Shown: piece after piece, positions 34,303 to 43,460 of the stretch | How positions within the stretch are numbered: position 1 is the stretch's first letter | Layout of the letters: every line of letters begins with the position of its first letter | Source: Prevotella vespertina | Lineage (GTDB): Bacteria; Bacteroidota; Bacteroidia; Bacteroidales; Bacteroidaceae | Length of the DNA stretch: 54,589 nt | Assembly: GCF_009728485.1 (NCBI RefSeq) | Contig: NZ_VVIQ01000016.1 | Location: 1 to 54,589 of the forward strand | Direction: 5' to 3' | The notes under the pieces: model-generated | The model's input: only the letters and a program-made list of their open reading frames with translations | Database searches by the model: none | Told to the model about the DNA's origin: nothing | Translations under genes and position numbers: made by a program

Positions 34303-35048
34303 TTTCAATAGACCAAACCATCAATCAGACGGTGAACCTCATTCAGGACGGACGGGACATCTTCTCTAATCAATATGTTATCCTGACGCTCACCTGCGGG
34401 ACGTTCTTTTTGATCAAACGACTACAAAAGAAGACAGGCTGGATGCTGTTAAATCCCATCCTTATTGCTATCATTCTTATCATTATATACTTAAAGGTAA
34501 CGGGTGTTCCCTTTCAAGTGTATAAGCAAGACGCACAGCTCATTGACTTCTGGTTGAAGCCTGCGGTCGTAGCCTTAGGGGTTCCTCTTTATTTACAGTT
34601 AGACGCTATCAAACGTCTTTGGTTGCCCATTGTTCTGTCGCAGCTAGTGGGCTGTTTGGTTGGAATTGTGAGTGTTGTCACAGTTGCCAAACTATGTGGT
34701 GCGTCGGATGTTGTCGTGTTGTCAATGGCAAGTAAGTCGGTCACAACCCCTATAGCAATGGAGGTTACGCAGAGCTTGGGAGGTATTCCTTCACTCACAG
34801 CTGCCGTTGTTGTCATCACAGGTATTATAGGAGCTTTGGTTGGATTCAAGGCTTTGGCGATAGGACATGTGCGTAGTCCGATAGCTCAGGGACTATCTAT
34901 GGGCGCTGCTTCTCACGCTGTTGGCGCATCCACGGCGATGGCTTATAGCAGTAAATATGGCGCATTTGCCAGTCTTGGAATTACATTAAATGGTATCTTC
35001 ACTGCGCTCTTCACCCCTTCTATCTTGCATTTCATCGGGGTTTCGTAA
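34299..35048 (+). CDS. LrgB-family membrane protein
   Basis: The 249-residue protein has six or seven membrane helices and the LrgB signatures SMASKSVTTPIAMEVTQSLGG (about 147-167) and GAASHAVGASTAMAY (about 207-221). It is the obligate partner of the LrgA-like protein upstream, and the two probably form one membrane complex that exports or imports a small acid or modulates autolysis. The operon is closed by a strong two-way terminator shared with the convergent Mrp gene. Confidence 0.93.
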   Translation: MISIDQTINQTVNLIQDGRDIFSNQYVILTLTCGTFFLIKRLQKKTGWMLLNPILIAIILIIIYLKVTGVPFQVYKQDAQLIDFWLKPAVVALGVPLYLQLDAIKRLWLPIVLSQLVGCLVGIVSVVTVAKLCGASDVVVLSMASKSVTTPIAMEVTQSLGGIPSLTAAVVVITGIIGALVGFKALAIGHVRSPIAQGLSMGAASHAVGASTAMAYSSKYGAFASLGITLNGIFTALFTPSILHFIGVS

Positions 35049-35065
35049 GGGCTGAACGAAATAAA

Positions 35066-35124
35066 AGAAAGTCTCACTAAGATTTCTATATACGATAGAT
35101 TTCTTAGTGAGACTTTCTTTTTTT
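35066..35124. terminator. Bidirectional terminator between lrgB and mrp
   Basis: A perfect 16-bp stem GAAAGTCTCACTAAGA (35067-35082) / TCTTAGTGAGACTTTC (35102-35117), with a T-run on the right and A-rich sequence on the left, so it can stop both convergent operons. Confidence 0.93.
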
Positions 35125-35149
35125 CATGCTTCAAAGGCGTTATCTCGCC

Positions 35150-36250
35150 TTAATTCTTTACCTCAACAATCTTCGTTGGGGCTTGTTCTTTATTCCGTCT
35201 GTTGACCACTGTCACCACAGACTGCGCCAGACTCAAGAACGCCTGACCGGTCACGGTGTCCACTTGAGAGGCTGCTGGTGTACCTTTATCGCCGTTTTCA
35301 CAAATACTCTGAACGATTGGTATCTGTGCAAGTAACGGACAGTTGAGTTCTTTCGCTAGGTTCTTACAGCCGTCCTTACCAAAGATATAATACTTATTCT
35401 GCGGTAGTTCGGCTGGAGTAAACCATGCCATGTTCTCTACCAAGCCTAAGATTGGAATGTTAACCTTGTCGTTTCGGTACATATCAATGCCTTTTCTCGC
35501 ATCGGCAAGGGCTACACTTTGAGGAGTGGAAACAATCACTGCACCTGTAATTGATAGTGTTTGCATCAGTGTCAAGTGTATATCACTGGTCCCAGGAGGC
35601 GTGTCGAGGATGAAATAATCAAGCTCTCCCCAATCGGCATCAGCGATGAGTTGTTTCAAAGCTGACGTCGCCATGCCCCCTCGCCACAGCGTTGCTGTAT
35701 CGGGATTAACGAAGAATCCGATGGAAAGAAGCCGCACGCCATACTTCTCAACAGGCTCTATTAGCTGTCTACCATCCTTCTCAACGCCATACGGACGGAC
35801 GTCTTCTACACCGAACATCTTAGGCATACTCGGTCCGAAGATGTCGGTATCGAGCAATCCAACCTTATACCCCAAGCGAGCTAAAGCGATAGCTAGATTG
35901 GCAGAAATGGTGCTCTTCCCCACTCCACCTTTACCCGAACTAACGGCAATGATATTCTTCACTTGTGGCAACAACTTGCCCACCTCTGGGCGAGGTGCAC
36001 TCTTGAACTCGGTCTCGATGGTCACTTCTACGTCCTTCCCCACCGAGTAGTGAATCTGCGCCTCGGCTGCTTTAAGGGTCGACTTGAGGAACGGATCGGT
36101 CTCACGAGGGAATATCAACGTGAGCTTCACCTTGTTTCCATTAATACTCGGAGTATCTGCCAGCATCTCACTCTCTATGAGATTCTTCTTCGTCCCGGGG
36201 TAGATTACCTTCTCCAGGGCGTCTGTTATCAATTTTGGATATAGTGTCAT
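35150..36250 (-). CDS. Mrp/NBP35-family P-loop ATPase (iron-sulfur carrier type)
   Basis: The ATG at 36250 gives 366 residues; a TTG two codons upstream is unlikely. An N-terminal MIP18/DUF59 domain (about 1-85) is followed by the ParA-like ATPase with deviant Walker A KGGVGKST (107-114), DTDIFGPSMPKMFG and DTPPGTSDIHLT. The family loads iron-sulfur clusters onto client proteins. The CPxC motif that holds the bridging cluster in ApbC-type proteins is absent: where it is expected, after ENMAWF, the sequence is TPAELPQNKYY. It is preceded, with a 6-base gap, by a small gene transcribed with it. Confidence 0.93.
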   Translation of the reverse strand: MTLYPKLITDALEKVIYPGTKKNLIESEMLADTPSINGNKVKLTLIFPRETDPFLKSTLKAAEAQIHYSVGKDVEVTIETEFKSAPRPEVGKLLPQVKNIIAVSSGKGGVGKSTISANLAIALARLGYKVGLLDTDIFGPSMPKMFGVEDVRPYGVEKDGRQLIEPVEKYGVRLLSIGFFVNPDTATLWRGGMATSALKQLIADADWGELDYFILDTPPGTSDIHLTLMQTLSITGAVIVSTPQSVALADARKGIDMYRNDKVNIPILGLVENMAWFTPAELPQNKYYIFGKDGCKNLAKELNCPLLAQIPIVQSICENGDKGTPAASQVDTVTGQAFLSLAQSVVTVVNRRNKEQAPTKIVEVKN

Positions 36251-36256
36251 AATCAA

Positions 36257-36643
36257 TTAAATGTCTATTTCAAGATTCACATTCAGGCTTCGGGAGGCAT
36301 CCCACTCCTCCATTGCTTGCTTCCAATCGGTCATCTCGCCCGACTCTATCGCACGTCGTTCTGCCTCCACCTTATCGCGTTCCTTATCACGAGCACGCTT
36401 CGCCTTCATATCCGCAATAGTAGCATCATCGAGTATTTGGATGGCTCCACGATCGATAGCCTCATAGAGTTCGGCTTCACCGAAAGCCTTACCAGGCACA
36501 TTGAAGTCGGATATGTTAAACTCAAATAGCGTTCTGAGGTCATGCCGAACGAGCTTTTGTTTGGCTCTGTTACCCGCATTCTTCAATCGAAGTAGCTTCG
36601 CTATCTGTTTTATTTCGCTGTCTGCAAACTTATTTCTACCCAT
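36257..36643 (-). CDS. Small charged protein upstream of mrp, unknown function
   Basis: The start MGRNKFAD at 36643 is preferred over an ATG ten codons upstream because the shorter form begins with a normal soluble N-terminus. The 128-residue product is highly charged and helical. Its C-terminal half (AKRARDKERDKVEAERRAIE) is a likely coiled coil, and its middle includes FNVPGKAFGEAELYEAIDRG. No family is recognised. Six bases separate it from mrp, so it is probably co-translated, perhaps as a partner or regulator of cluster transfer. Confidence 0.75.
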   Translation of the reverse strand: MGRNKFADSEIKQIAKLLRLKNAGNRAKQKLVRHDLRTLFEFNISDFNVPGKAFGEAELYEAIDRGAIQILDDATIADMKAKRARDKERDKVEAERRAIESGEMTDWKQAMEEWDASRSLNVNLEIDI

Positions 36644-36808
36644 AGTTTTTATTTGTAAGAAAGCTCCGCTCACCAGCCCCTGTTCCTCCTTTCATCTCCC
36701 TGTGAAGCCTAGGAGGGTGAAAGAGGGAGATAGTGTGGGATGTAATTGATTATGCGAAGTTACTAAAAAGATTGTGAAATCACAAGTTTTCTATCATCTT
36801 TCAACGTA

Positions 36809-38032
36809 TTACTGACGCCCCACAACAACCCCCATTGTCCATGCCGCTTGCAGATTGAAACCGCCTGTTATGGCATCAACATCCAACACTTCACCTGCAA
36901 AGAATAGTCCTGGACAATGCTTACTCTCGAGGGTCTGTGCATGAACAGACGACAGACTCACACCGCCACAGGTGACAAATTCGTCACGGAAGGTGCCCTT
37001 TCCAGCAATAACATATTGGTCGTTAGTCAGCGTCTCGATGATTCTATTCATCGTCTTACGCCCTATCTCTGCCCAAGGTTTGCATGTCTCAAGCCCTAAC
37101 TTACTGATGACATAAGTCCACAAACGCTGCGGAAGACTGAAAGGGTGCAATGTCCCAATCTGTTTCCGTGGGTTCTGTGCCTGCAAACGGAGCAATTCCT
37201 CTTCCACTTCCTGCCGTTTCCTCTCGCCCGTCCAACTGATGGCTAGGGGCGAATGGTAGTCTTTCTCTGCCAGAAAACGGGCTGCGTAAGACGATAACTT
37301 CAGTGTGGCAGGACCGCTAACACCCCAGTGTGTGACCAACAATGCGCCCACGGAGCGCATTTTAGAGCCTGGTATCGACATCACAACAGGGTCGACAACG
37401 GTTCCCATGAGGTTGCAGAACGCCTTATCTCGTATGTTGAACGTGAAGAGAGAGGGCACGGGTGGCTCAATGGTATGCCCTAGTTCGGCAAGATAAGCTA
37501 GTCCACGTGCCTGCGGCGAACCGCCTGTTGTGATGATAACACGCTGGAATATGCGGTGAGAACCCTGTTGGAACGCTAACTGCCAACGCCCGTCCTCCAT
37601 CTGCGTAAGTCCTGTCAGACGGGAACGGCAGCAGATGGTTACACCCAACCGAGTGGCTTGTCGTGTTAAACAATCCATCACTACGTGCGAATCCTGCGCC
37701 TTCGGAAAGACGCACTCATCATCCTGCGTCACCAAAGGAACGCCCCGTTGCTCGAACCATCGATAAGTGTCTTCATGATTAAAGGTGCTCATCAAGCGTT
37801 TCATCAGCTTGTGTCCACGTGGATAAGCCTGCTTTAAATCAGTGATGCGAGCGAAACTGTTGGTCACATTACAGCGTCCGCCGCCTGTCACCTCCACCTT
37901 TGCTAGCACCTTCAATGCCCGTTCGAAGATGGTCACCCGAGCCTCTGGATGTGTTTCCTTTGCCGTTATCGCTGCCATGAAACCAGCTGCTCCTCCACCG
38001 ATAACAGCTATATCTAAATCTGTTTTAAGCAT
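36809..38032 (-). CDS. BaiN/RdsA (HI0933)-family FAD-dependent oxidoreductase
   Basis: The 407-residue protein has the N-terminal FAD motif IAVIGGGAAGFMAA (about 8-21), then VEVTGGGRCNVTN (about 46-58), which is diagnostic of the family. A second flavin contact GLFFAGEVLDVDAITGGFNLQ lies near the C-terminus. Family members include BaiN, which acts in bile-acid dehydroxylation, and many whose reaction is unknown. No bile-acid genes are nearby, so this is more likely the widespread housekeeping form. It stands alone, with no clear TAnnTTTG box upstream. Confidence 0.92.
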   Translation of the reverse strand: MLKTDLDIAVIGGGAAGFMAAITAKETHPEARVTIFERALKVLAKVEVTGGGRCNVTNSFARITDLKQAYPRGHKLMKRLMSTFNHEDTYRWFEQRGVPLVTQDDECVFPKAQDSHVVMDCLTRQATRLGVTICCRSRLTGLTQMEDGRWQLAFQQGSHRIFQRVIITTGGSPQARGLAYLAELGHTIEPPVPSLFTFNIRDKAFCNLMGTVVDPVVMSIPGSKMRSVGALLVTHWGVSGPATLKLSSYAARFLAEKDYHSPLAISWTGERKRQEVEEELLRLQAQNPRKQIGTLHPFSLPQRLWTYVISKLGLETCKPWAEIGRKTMNRIIETLTNDQYVIAGKGTFRDEFVTCGGVSLSSVHAQTLESKHCPGLFFAGEVLDVDAITGGFNLQAAWTMGVVVGRQ

Positions 38033-38084
38033 ACTTATTCAATTCTAAATATAATGTTCAAAGAATCTAACGCCCCCACCCTCT

Positions 38085-38395
38085 CTTCGAAGCGGGGCTT
38101 TCCTCGTATGGAAGAGAAGCCTCCCCAAGCCCCTCCGAAGGAGGGGATGTATTCCCCCAAAACACTTCTTTCTGTCTAAAAGAGCCTCTTCTTCACGTGA
38201 AAAGGGCGTTTCCTTGCCTCGAAGAGAGCCTTTCCTTGTTTTGAAGAAACGCCCCCTTTGTATTAAGAGTGCCTTTTCCTAGCTAGCTCCCGTTAGGCTC
38301 TCCCCTCCCTTCGGAGGGGTTGGGGGAGGCTTTTCCATTCGGAGAGGGGTTGGGGGTGAGGCTGTAGTTGGTCGTCTGTTAGGCTTCTTCCTTAT
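38085..38395. repeat. Composite intergenic repeat cluster
   Basis: It contains CCTCCCCAAGCCCCTCCG hairpins, GGGCGTTTCC and AAACGCCCC elements, a CTCCCGTTAGGC element and a CCATTCGGAGAGGGG arm. It ends in GTGAGGCT about 35 bases from the stop of the leftward gene at 38398. The block from GAAGAAACGCCCCCTTTG to CTCCCGTTAGGC is nearly repeated at 51739-51796. Confidence 0.75.
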
Positions 38396-38397
38396 TC

Positions 38398-39663
38398 TCA
38401 ATGAGCCATATAAAAGGCTGCACCTAAGGCTCCTTTATACTCCTCAACATCAATTCTATCTCCCTCCTGATAGGTCTCATACTCCTTTTTCGATACTGTT
38501 ATCTCACCATCCTCTTGCATAGTTCCGCAGGAGGCAAAGCGCACTTTATATGCATGACTGCGTCCGCTCGTCTCAAACTTATCCTTCACATAACTGATGT
38601 GATGATCTGGTTCGGAGTAATCAAACGCTACGTTATAGGTTATGATGGTGCCAATCGCATAAAAGATAGCGAAGAAGAGGACAAAAATAAACTGCTCGGT
38701 TGGATTGTCCACACGTGATTTTGTGAAACTGAAGTTGTACCAGAGGAACGGAATAGAGACCACAACAATGCACAGAAGCATATAGGGTATGAGCGGATAA
38801 ATGTCTATTATGTTCTCACGCAACGCTAAACACAACAGCACCAAAGACACTAAATAGGTACTACTAAACAATGTTGGGCGGTCGGTACTATCACGATATA
38901 CATCGAAAAGTGCCGTTCCTTTCGACTTGATAAACACAATGCTCGCCAGCCAGGGCATTGCTGCTGCCGCCAAAAAGACGTATCGGTAATAGGGCATTGG
39001 TACGAAGATGAGGGCGACGGTGACGATGTTTGCAAGGATATTCACCGCTCGTGCCCATAGACGATTGCGTTCGTTCTGATTGAGCCGTTCGACTGCATTG
39101 GCTCCTAAAGAGCTATTCTGCCTTATCGCCTGGCGGTCTTTTCTCTTCTCACGGAGGAAGTAATTATGGAAATAACGCCCTGCCCAGCGTTCCACGTCAT
39201 GGTAATCTCGATAGTAAACACCGAAGGTTATCTTCTTTCCTGCACCCTGATAGGGTACGAATTCGATACCATTCCCGTAAGAAGGTAGCACACTTTCAAT
39301 ACTATTGAAGAACAGAACTCGAGTGCCAAAGAGGGTTTCCTTGACGATTCTATCTTCATAGATATACACCTTATCACGCCTTGTATAGAGGATGGCAAAT
39401 ACTGGCAAAAGGAGGAGGATGAGCCCCATAAGTGTGGAGATATAATCGTGCAATGAGGCAGAACCATGTAAAATAGTGGTCAAAACGCCTGTTTGTACGG
39501 CATCATAGATGATTGCAATGCCGAAAGCAAAGAGTGCGATAGCAAAGAAATAGAGTATGATTTGTCCTGTAAGTGCCATCTTGTAGGGTCTTGCTACCCT
39601 ACTATCTCCCCTCTTCCCGTCCGTTGCCGAGGCTGGAATCTGTATGTCTTTTCTATGTTCCAT
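38398..39663 (-). CDS. Multi-pass membrane protein, unknown function
   Basis: The start MEHRKDIQIP at 39663 gives 421 residues; a longer frame would enter repeat sequence. Two N-terminal helices (about 30-52 and 75-93) are followed by a soluble PH-like segment of about 120 residues (DKVYIYEDRIVKETLFGTRV). About six more helices follow, then a C-terminal beta segment (KVRFASCGTMQEDGEITVSK). The segment after the first helices resembles bacterial PH-domain membrane proteins, but no family is certain. It is a single gene bounded on both sides by repeat clusters. Confidence 0.72.
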   Translation of the reverse strand: MEHRKDIQIPASATDGKRGDSRVARPYKMALTGQIILYFFAIALFAFGIAIIYDAVQTGVLTTILHGSASLHDYISTLMGLILLLLPVFAILYTRRDKVYIYEDRIVKETLFGTRVLFFNSIESVLPSYGNGIEFVPYQGAGKKITFGVYYRDYHDVERWAGRYFHNYFLREKRKDRQAIRQNSSLGANAVERLNQNERNRLWARAVNILANIVTVALIFVPMPYYRYVFLAAAAMPWLASIVFIKSKGTALFDVYRDSTDRPTLFSSTYLVSLVLLCLALRENIIDIYPLIPYMLLCIVVVSIPFLWYNFSFTKSRVDNPTEQFIFVLFFAIFYAIGTIITYNVAFDYSEPDHHISYVKDKFETSGRSHAYKVRFASCGTMQEDGEITVSKKEYETYQEGDRIDVEEYKGALGAAFYMAH

Positions 39664-39684
39664 TATCAATGTTTTAATATAAAG

Positions 39685-40095
39685 AATAGCCTCACCCCCA
39701 ACCAACTACAGCCTCTCCCCCTCTCCAACTACAGCCTCACCCCCAACCCCTCTCCGAATGGAGAGGGGAGTGAAGACTGTTGTTTGCAGATGAAGGGGGC
39801 GTTCCGTTGATGTGAAGAAAGCCTCTCCTTGATGCGAAGAAACGCCCCCTTCGTTTTAAAAAGAGCCCCCCTTTGTTTGTTGTCCTGCTATTTCAGCTTA
39901 CGAGGCAGTACCTCGTAATACTTCGACCAGCCTTCCCCAGCCAACGTCCAAGCAATACTCCCCTCCTTTCGGAGGGGTCGGAGGAGACTTCCTCAACCAT
40001 CCTCTCGTATGCAAACAGCAGTATTCACTCCCCTCTCCATTCGGAGAGGGGGCGGGGGTGAGGCTGTAGTTGGGCTAGTGGTGAGCCTGTATGGC
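39685..40095. repeat. Composite intergenic repeats, includes an arm of a long inverted pair
   Basis: Holds CCCCTCTCCGAATGGAGAGG hairpins at about 39748 and 40032, a GGGGGCGTTCC / AACGCCCCC element, and the block 39841-39985 (ACGAGGCAGTACCTCGT hairpin, CCAGCCTTCCCCAGCCAACG, CTCCTTTCGGAGG). That block reappears inverted and almost unchanged at 49090-49233. Confidence 0.8.
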
Positions 40096-40113
40096 TTGCG
40101 AGTGAGGCTTTCC

Positions 40114-40755
40114 TTACAGCAGACTCTCCCCAAAGATAGCGTTCTTGATGTCCTTCTCATGCTCGAAGACAAAGCGTGCCACGATTGCACTAAGGATGGC
40201 TGTCGAGGGGAGTTTGATACTCGTTGCCGACTTTAATCGGTCTAGTACGCTCTTCAAATTAGAGTCTATATATACCGTTGCAAGGCGTGAGTCACGCATT
40301 TTATAGTCTCGTGCCAGGTCGAGGAAGAGCTGCCAACTATCCTCACCGCTATCCTTTGCCATTGAATACTCACGTGCCAACTGCCTGCCCTCGGCCTTTG
40401 GTAACTTCTTTGCAGCTGGTGCCGTGCGGTCTTTCTCATCATTCACTGCATCGATTGCAGACACCTGACCAAACCGAGACTGCTGTGTTTCTGGTTCTGT
40501 CTCAGCCGTCTGTGTTACCTGATCAGTGGACTGCTCCACTACTGTCGGACGCTCGTTTTCCACCTGCTCTACTGCCTGCTGCACTTCTTCCTGTGGCTCT
40601 TCTTCCGTCTTATCAACGACTTCAACCTCCTCATTATCAGTCTGTTTGTCGTCAGCATTAGCATTAGCTACACTTGTATTTACTCTCTGAACGCTATGAG
40701 CCAAGTCTGCCATTGCACCCGGCATCACAACCATTGTTCTCTTCTTCTTTGCCAT
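40114..40755 (-). CDS. ParA-partner protein, acidic linker plus ribbon-helix-helix-like end (DUF3408-like)
   Basis: The 213-residue protein has a basic N-terminus (MAKKKRTMVVMPG) and an acidic low-complexity region at about 37-95 rich in Glu, Gln, Thr and Val. A folded C-terminal part follows (about 120-213), with VYIDSNLKSVLDRLKSA and LPSTAILSAIVARFVFEHEKDI. The last part resembles the ribbon-helix-helix DUF3408 proteins encoded beside ParA in Bacteroidetes. Such small partners bind centromere repeats and stimulate ParA. It lies 272 bases after the ParA gene, the gap being repeats. Its possible sites are the repeated motif at 45.97-47.48 kb; that link is inference. Confidence 0.7.
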   Translation of the reverse strand: MAKKKRTMVVMPGAMADLAHSVQRVNTSVANANADDKQTDNEEVEVVDKTEEEPQEEVQQAVEQVENERPTVVEQSTDQVTQTAETEPETQQSRFGQVSAIDAVNDEKDRTAPAAKKLPKAEGRQLAREYSMAKDSGEDSWQLFLDLARDYKMRDSRLATVYIDSNLKSVLDRLKSATSIKLPSTAILSAIVARFVFEHEKDIKNAIFGESLL

Positions 40756-40799
40756 GTTTAATTCAAAATAGTATTTTTAAAAGTCAAAACTAAACTCCA

Positions 40800-41026
40800 A
40801 CTAGCCTTACCCCCGCCCCCTCTCCGAATGGAGAGGGGAGTGATTAGATAGTGTGGAAACTGTTGCCTATTAGGTTTCAACCCTTCCTCTTTGGTTCCAT
40901 CTAATCTCCTTTTCTTCCGAGAAAGGCTAATTAGACAATGTAACTTATCGTCATCATCAAATATCCTAACTCCCGCCTTCTGTACTATCTACTCCCCTCT
41001 CCATTCGGAGAGGGGGTGGGGGTGAG
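40800..41026. repeat. Two hairpin repeats between parA and its partner gene
   Basis: CCCCTCTCCGAATGGAGAGG at about 40819 and its inverse CTCCATTCGGAGAGGGG at about 40997. The right copy runs straight into the parA stop codon: the TAG stop supplies the TAG of TAGCCTCACCCCC. Confidence 0.8.
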
Positions 41027-41027
41027 G

Positions 41028-41690
41028 CTATTTCATTCTCTTAATCATAAACTCAAACGCTTCTTTCACTGCACTCCGTTGCGTGGCTAGGAGCTCAAAA
41101 GTGTTCGTTCGCTTCAGAGTTGCACGACTATTTACGGCTGGAGTAACCTTTCCGAACTTGCCAAACACTTCATCAGTTTTCTCCCACATATCCTGCTCCT
41201 CCGCCGTACCAATACGTGGGTCAATGCGGTTAGGAACGAAGAAGAGCTGTGCATGCATTTGTGGGTTATGCTCGCGTAAAACGTTGATTACCTGTACAAA
41301 AGTACCTGTTGAGTCGAGTGTCTTATCCTCATATTCATAAGGACAAACGATGTAATCGGCTTCAACAAACAATGGTGCCAATCCGTCCTCACTGATGTTA
41401 CCAGGGGAATCGAACAACACGAAACCGTCAACCTGCGATGCCGAATCCATCAACTCCTGCATGGTCTCGACGTCAGTAACATCGAAATCCTGCACGTTGT
41501 AAGGCTCATCTTCACCCTCATAGAGCTGTGCGTCTTTCTGACGTTGCATGAGGATGGTCTTCTGCAAGTCGGTATCGATGATGCAAACATCCTTGCCTTT
41601 TGAGGCGAGATAATTAGCAAACAGGATGCAGAGGGTGCTCTTCCCTACCCCACCCTTTTGGTTTGCAAATACTACTTTCTTATTCTTCAT
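41028..41690 (-). CDS. ParA-family partition ATPase
   Basis: The 220-residue protein has the deviant Walker A KGGVGKST at 12-19, the switch IIDTDLQKTILMQRQ at about 36-50 and a Walker B-like FVLFDSPGNISE at about 90-101. It lacks the N-terminal winged helix of type Ia ParA, so it is of the short, type Ib-like class that works with a small non-HTH ParB. It moves DNA by cycling on the nucleoid. The gene is 3.5-6 kb from the repeat array proposed as an origin or centromere and points away from it. ParA proteins of this type also occur in Bacteroidetes conjugative elements, but no such element genes are nearby. Confidence 0.88.
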   Translation of the reverse strand: MKNKKVVFANQKGGVGKSTLCILFANYLASKGKDVCIIDTDLQKTILMQRQKDAQLYEGEDEPYNVQDFDVTDVETMQELMDSASQVDGFVLFDSPGNISEDGLAPLFVEADYIVCPYEYEDKTLDSTGTFVQVINVLREHNPQMHAQLFFVPNRIDPRIGTAEEQDMWEKTDEVFGKFGKVTPAVNSRATLKRTNTFELLATQRSAVKEAFEFMIKRMK

Positions 41691-41724
41691 TATTGTTGTT
41701 GATATTTGTTTCTATTCTTATTAA

Positions 41725-42438
41725 TTATATTGTCGTATTATTGTCACCTATCAGCATTTTCTTCCAAACCACTCCGATACCTATCACATCAGCGATAATA
41801 AAGATGGGAAGGGCATAGGAATAAACTTCTGAAATCCATCCTTTTACTCCCATATCAAGCCCCAGAAGGAAGATTAGAAACGAACCGATAACGACCAAGA
41901 TAAGGGCTAACAACATCCATATCTGTTTGATTATCAGATGGTAAAGTTTGCCTCCTGTAAGCATTATTAGGCGTACAATGAGGAACAAATAGGCGGTTAC
42001 TGCCACCCAACGGGATAGACTCACGATGGTTTTCCAGCTTATATAGAAGGCTTCGCCACTATAGTCTGCCTCGGAGAAAAGCTCTAAGGGCTTCACATCT
42101 GTTAGATAGATTGCACCGAAAACTACTAGTATCCATGATGTGTAACTAACGATTGTCCAACCACTTACAGCACGTCCCAAGCGGTGCGCCACACGTGCAA
42201 ATACGGCGATCATAGCCATGAAGGAATAGCTCGCCAAAAGCTCTGCTATCATGGAGAAATGGTCGACAAGCGTGTTTTGTTCATCTGTGAAGATGTTGTC
42301 ATTAACGATCTCTAACTGACTACCTAATGCCATTACGTCACCCAATACACCTAGGATGAAGAGCGAAAGAAAGGCACTCATCAGATTCTCTTCGAGCCTC
42401 GTTGCAGGCAAACAAGATATGATCTTTTCTTTTTTCAT
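41725..42438 (-). CDS. Six-helix membrane protein A (paralogue of the next gene)
   Basis: The start at 42438 (MKKEKIISCL) overlaps the previous stop as ATGA, so translation is coupled. The 237-residue protein has about six membrane helices and a motif ARVAHRLGRAVSGWTIVSY (about 82-100) that aligns with HRIGRSHVGWMSIAI in its neighbour. They are diverged duplicates. No family is recognised and there is no catalytic motif. It ends 35 bases before the ParA start, so the membrane genes and parA may be one transcript. Confidence 0.75.
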   Translation of the reverse strand: MKKEKIISCLPATRLEENLMSAFLSLFILGVLGDVMALGSQLEIVNDNIFTDEQNTLVDHFSMIAELLASYSFMAMIAVFARVAHRLGRAVSGWTIVSYTSWILVVFGAIYLTDVKPLELFSEADYSGEAFYISWKTIVSLSRWVAVTAYLFLIVRLIMLTGGKLYHLIIKQIWMLLALILVVIGSFLIFLLGLDMGVKGWISEVYSYALPIFIIADVIGIGVVWKKMLIGDNNTTI

Positions 42439-43202
42439 TCGTCTATTTCGTCTATAAATAGTTCTTCTTCGTCCTTTAATAACCACTGACCTTTAATGTA
42501 GTTATCCGTGCTAGGAGCATGTAGATGGGCTGCATCTAAGATATTCCTCCATAACACTCCGATATAGAGAACGACGGATAGATAGCACAGACATAATATA
42601 ATTTCTAACATCAAAGGAACGTTATTGTTGGCTGCTCCCGGTAGACAGAATTGTATCAAGATGAGGAACACACAGAAGGCTGCTAACTGCTTAACAAACA
42701 ATATCTTGAGGTGACCTTTACTCAAAAGGAGTGACCGACTGATTATGTAAACATAGCAGAGAAAACTCAAAGTAACGCATGTAAAATAAACTCCATGGCA
42801 TGTATTCATAATGTCAGCATCGAACTCATTGCTCACAGAAGAGCTGAATGTAAGCGCAACGATGATATTGGAACAAAGCATGATCATCAAAAAGGTAGCA
42901 AACAGCCAAGCCCCTATTGCTATGCTCATCCAGCCTACATGCGACCGACCAATGCGATGGATAACAAGTCCAAAGAGGGTCATCAAGCCCGCAAACCCAC
43001 AATTAAATGGGATGTTCGTGAGGGTCTCTAAATCCATTTGACTTAGCCCAGAACCATACCAGAAGAGCGTGTTCGGACCAAGAACATACACCATTGAATA
43101 GGCTATCATACCGATAATAAAGAGCGTAAGGAAGATATTTGAAGCTCTTTGCTCCCATTTCTTCACAGGTAGAAAAGTTATATCTTTGGCATCCATAACC
43201 AT
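42435..43202 (-). CDS. Six-helix membrane protein B
   Basis: The 255-residue protein (start 43202, or 43196 at the second Met) has about six membrane helices, the HRIGRSHVGW motif at about 84-93 and an acidic C-terminus (DEEELFIDEIDE). It overlaps the next gene by four bases. Similar length, topology and motif show common origin with the gene at 41725-42438. The 258 bases upstream hold no gene; they contain a TTATTTATATATA tract at about 43410. Function unknown. Confidence 0.75.
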   Translation of the reverse strand: MVMDAKDITFLPVKKWEQRASNIFLTLFIIGMIAYSMVYVLGPNTLFWYGSGLSQMDLETLTNIPFNCGFAGLMTLFGLVIHRIGRSHVGWMSIAIGAWLFATFLMIMLCSNIIVALTFSSSVSNEFDADIMNTCHGVYFTCVTLSFLCYVYIISRSLLLSKGHLKILFVKQLAAFCVFLILIQFCLPGAANNNVPLMLEIILCLCYLSVVLYIGVLWRNILDAAHLHAPSTDNYIKGQWLLKDEEELFIDEIDE

Positions 43203-43460
43203 GTTTTATTATCTTTCAGACGGCTTACAAGAGCCTAATTGCATATTATTTACTTATTTTACTATCATTTTGTAAAGTTTACGCTACCCTTTTCTCCTTC
43301 ATTTCTGGCGTTTTTTAAACCACCTTACCATCTACTCGCAAATACGAGAAATACAGCAGTTATAAATGTTGAAGAATCTTACTTTCGATTCAGGTAACGC
43401 CCTCCCCCACCTTATTTATATATATATTATACATAAAACTGTGCTGAGAAGCACACTTGT

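Noticed and set aside
40114..41690. parA and partner as part of a conjugative transposon
   Set aside because: No tra, relaxase or integrase genes lie near them and host-type repeats follow each gene; still possible only as a very old relic.
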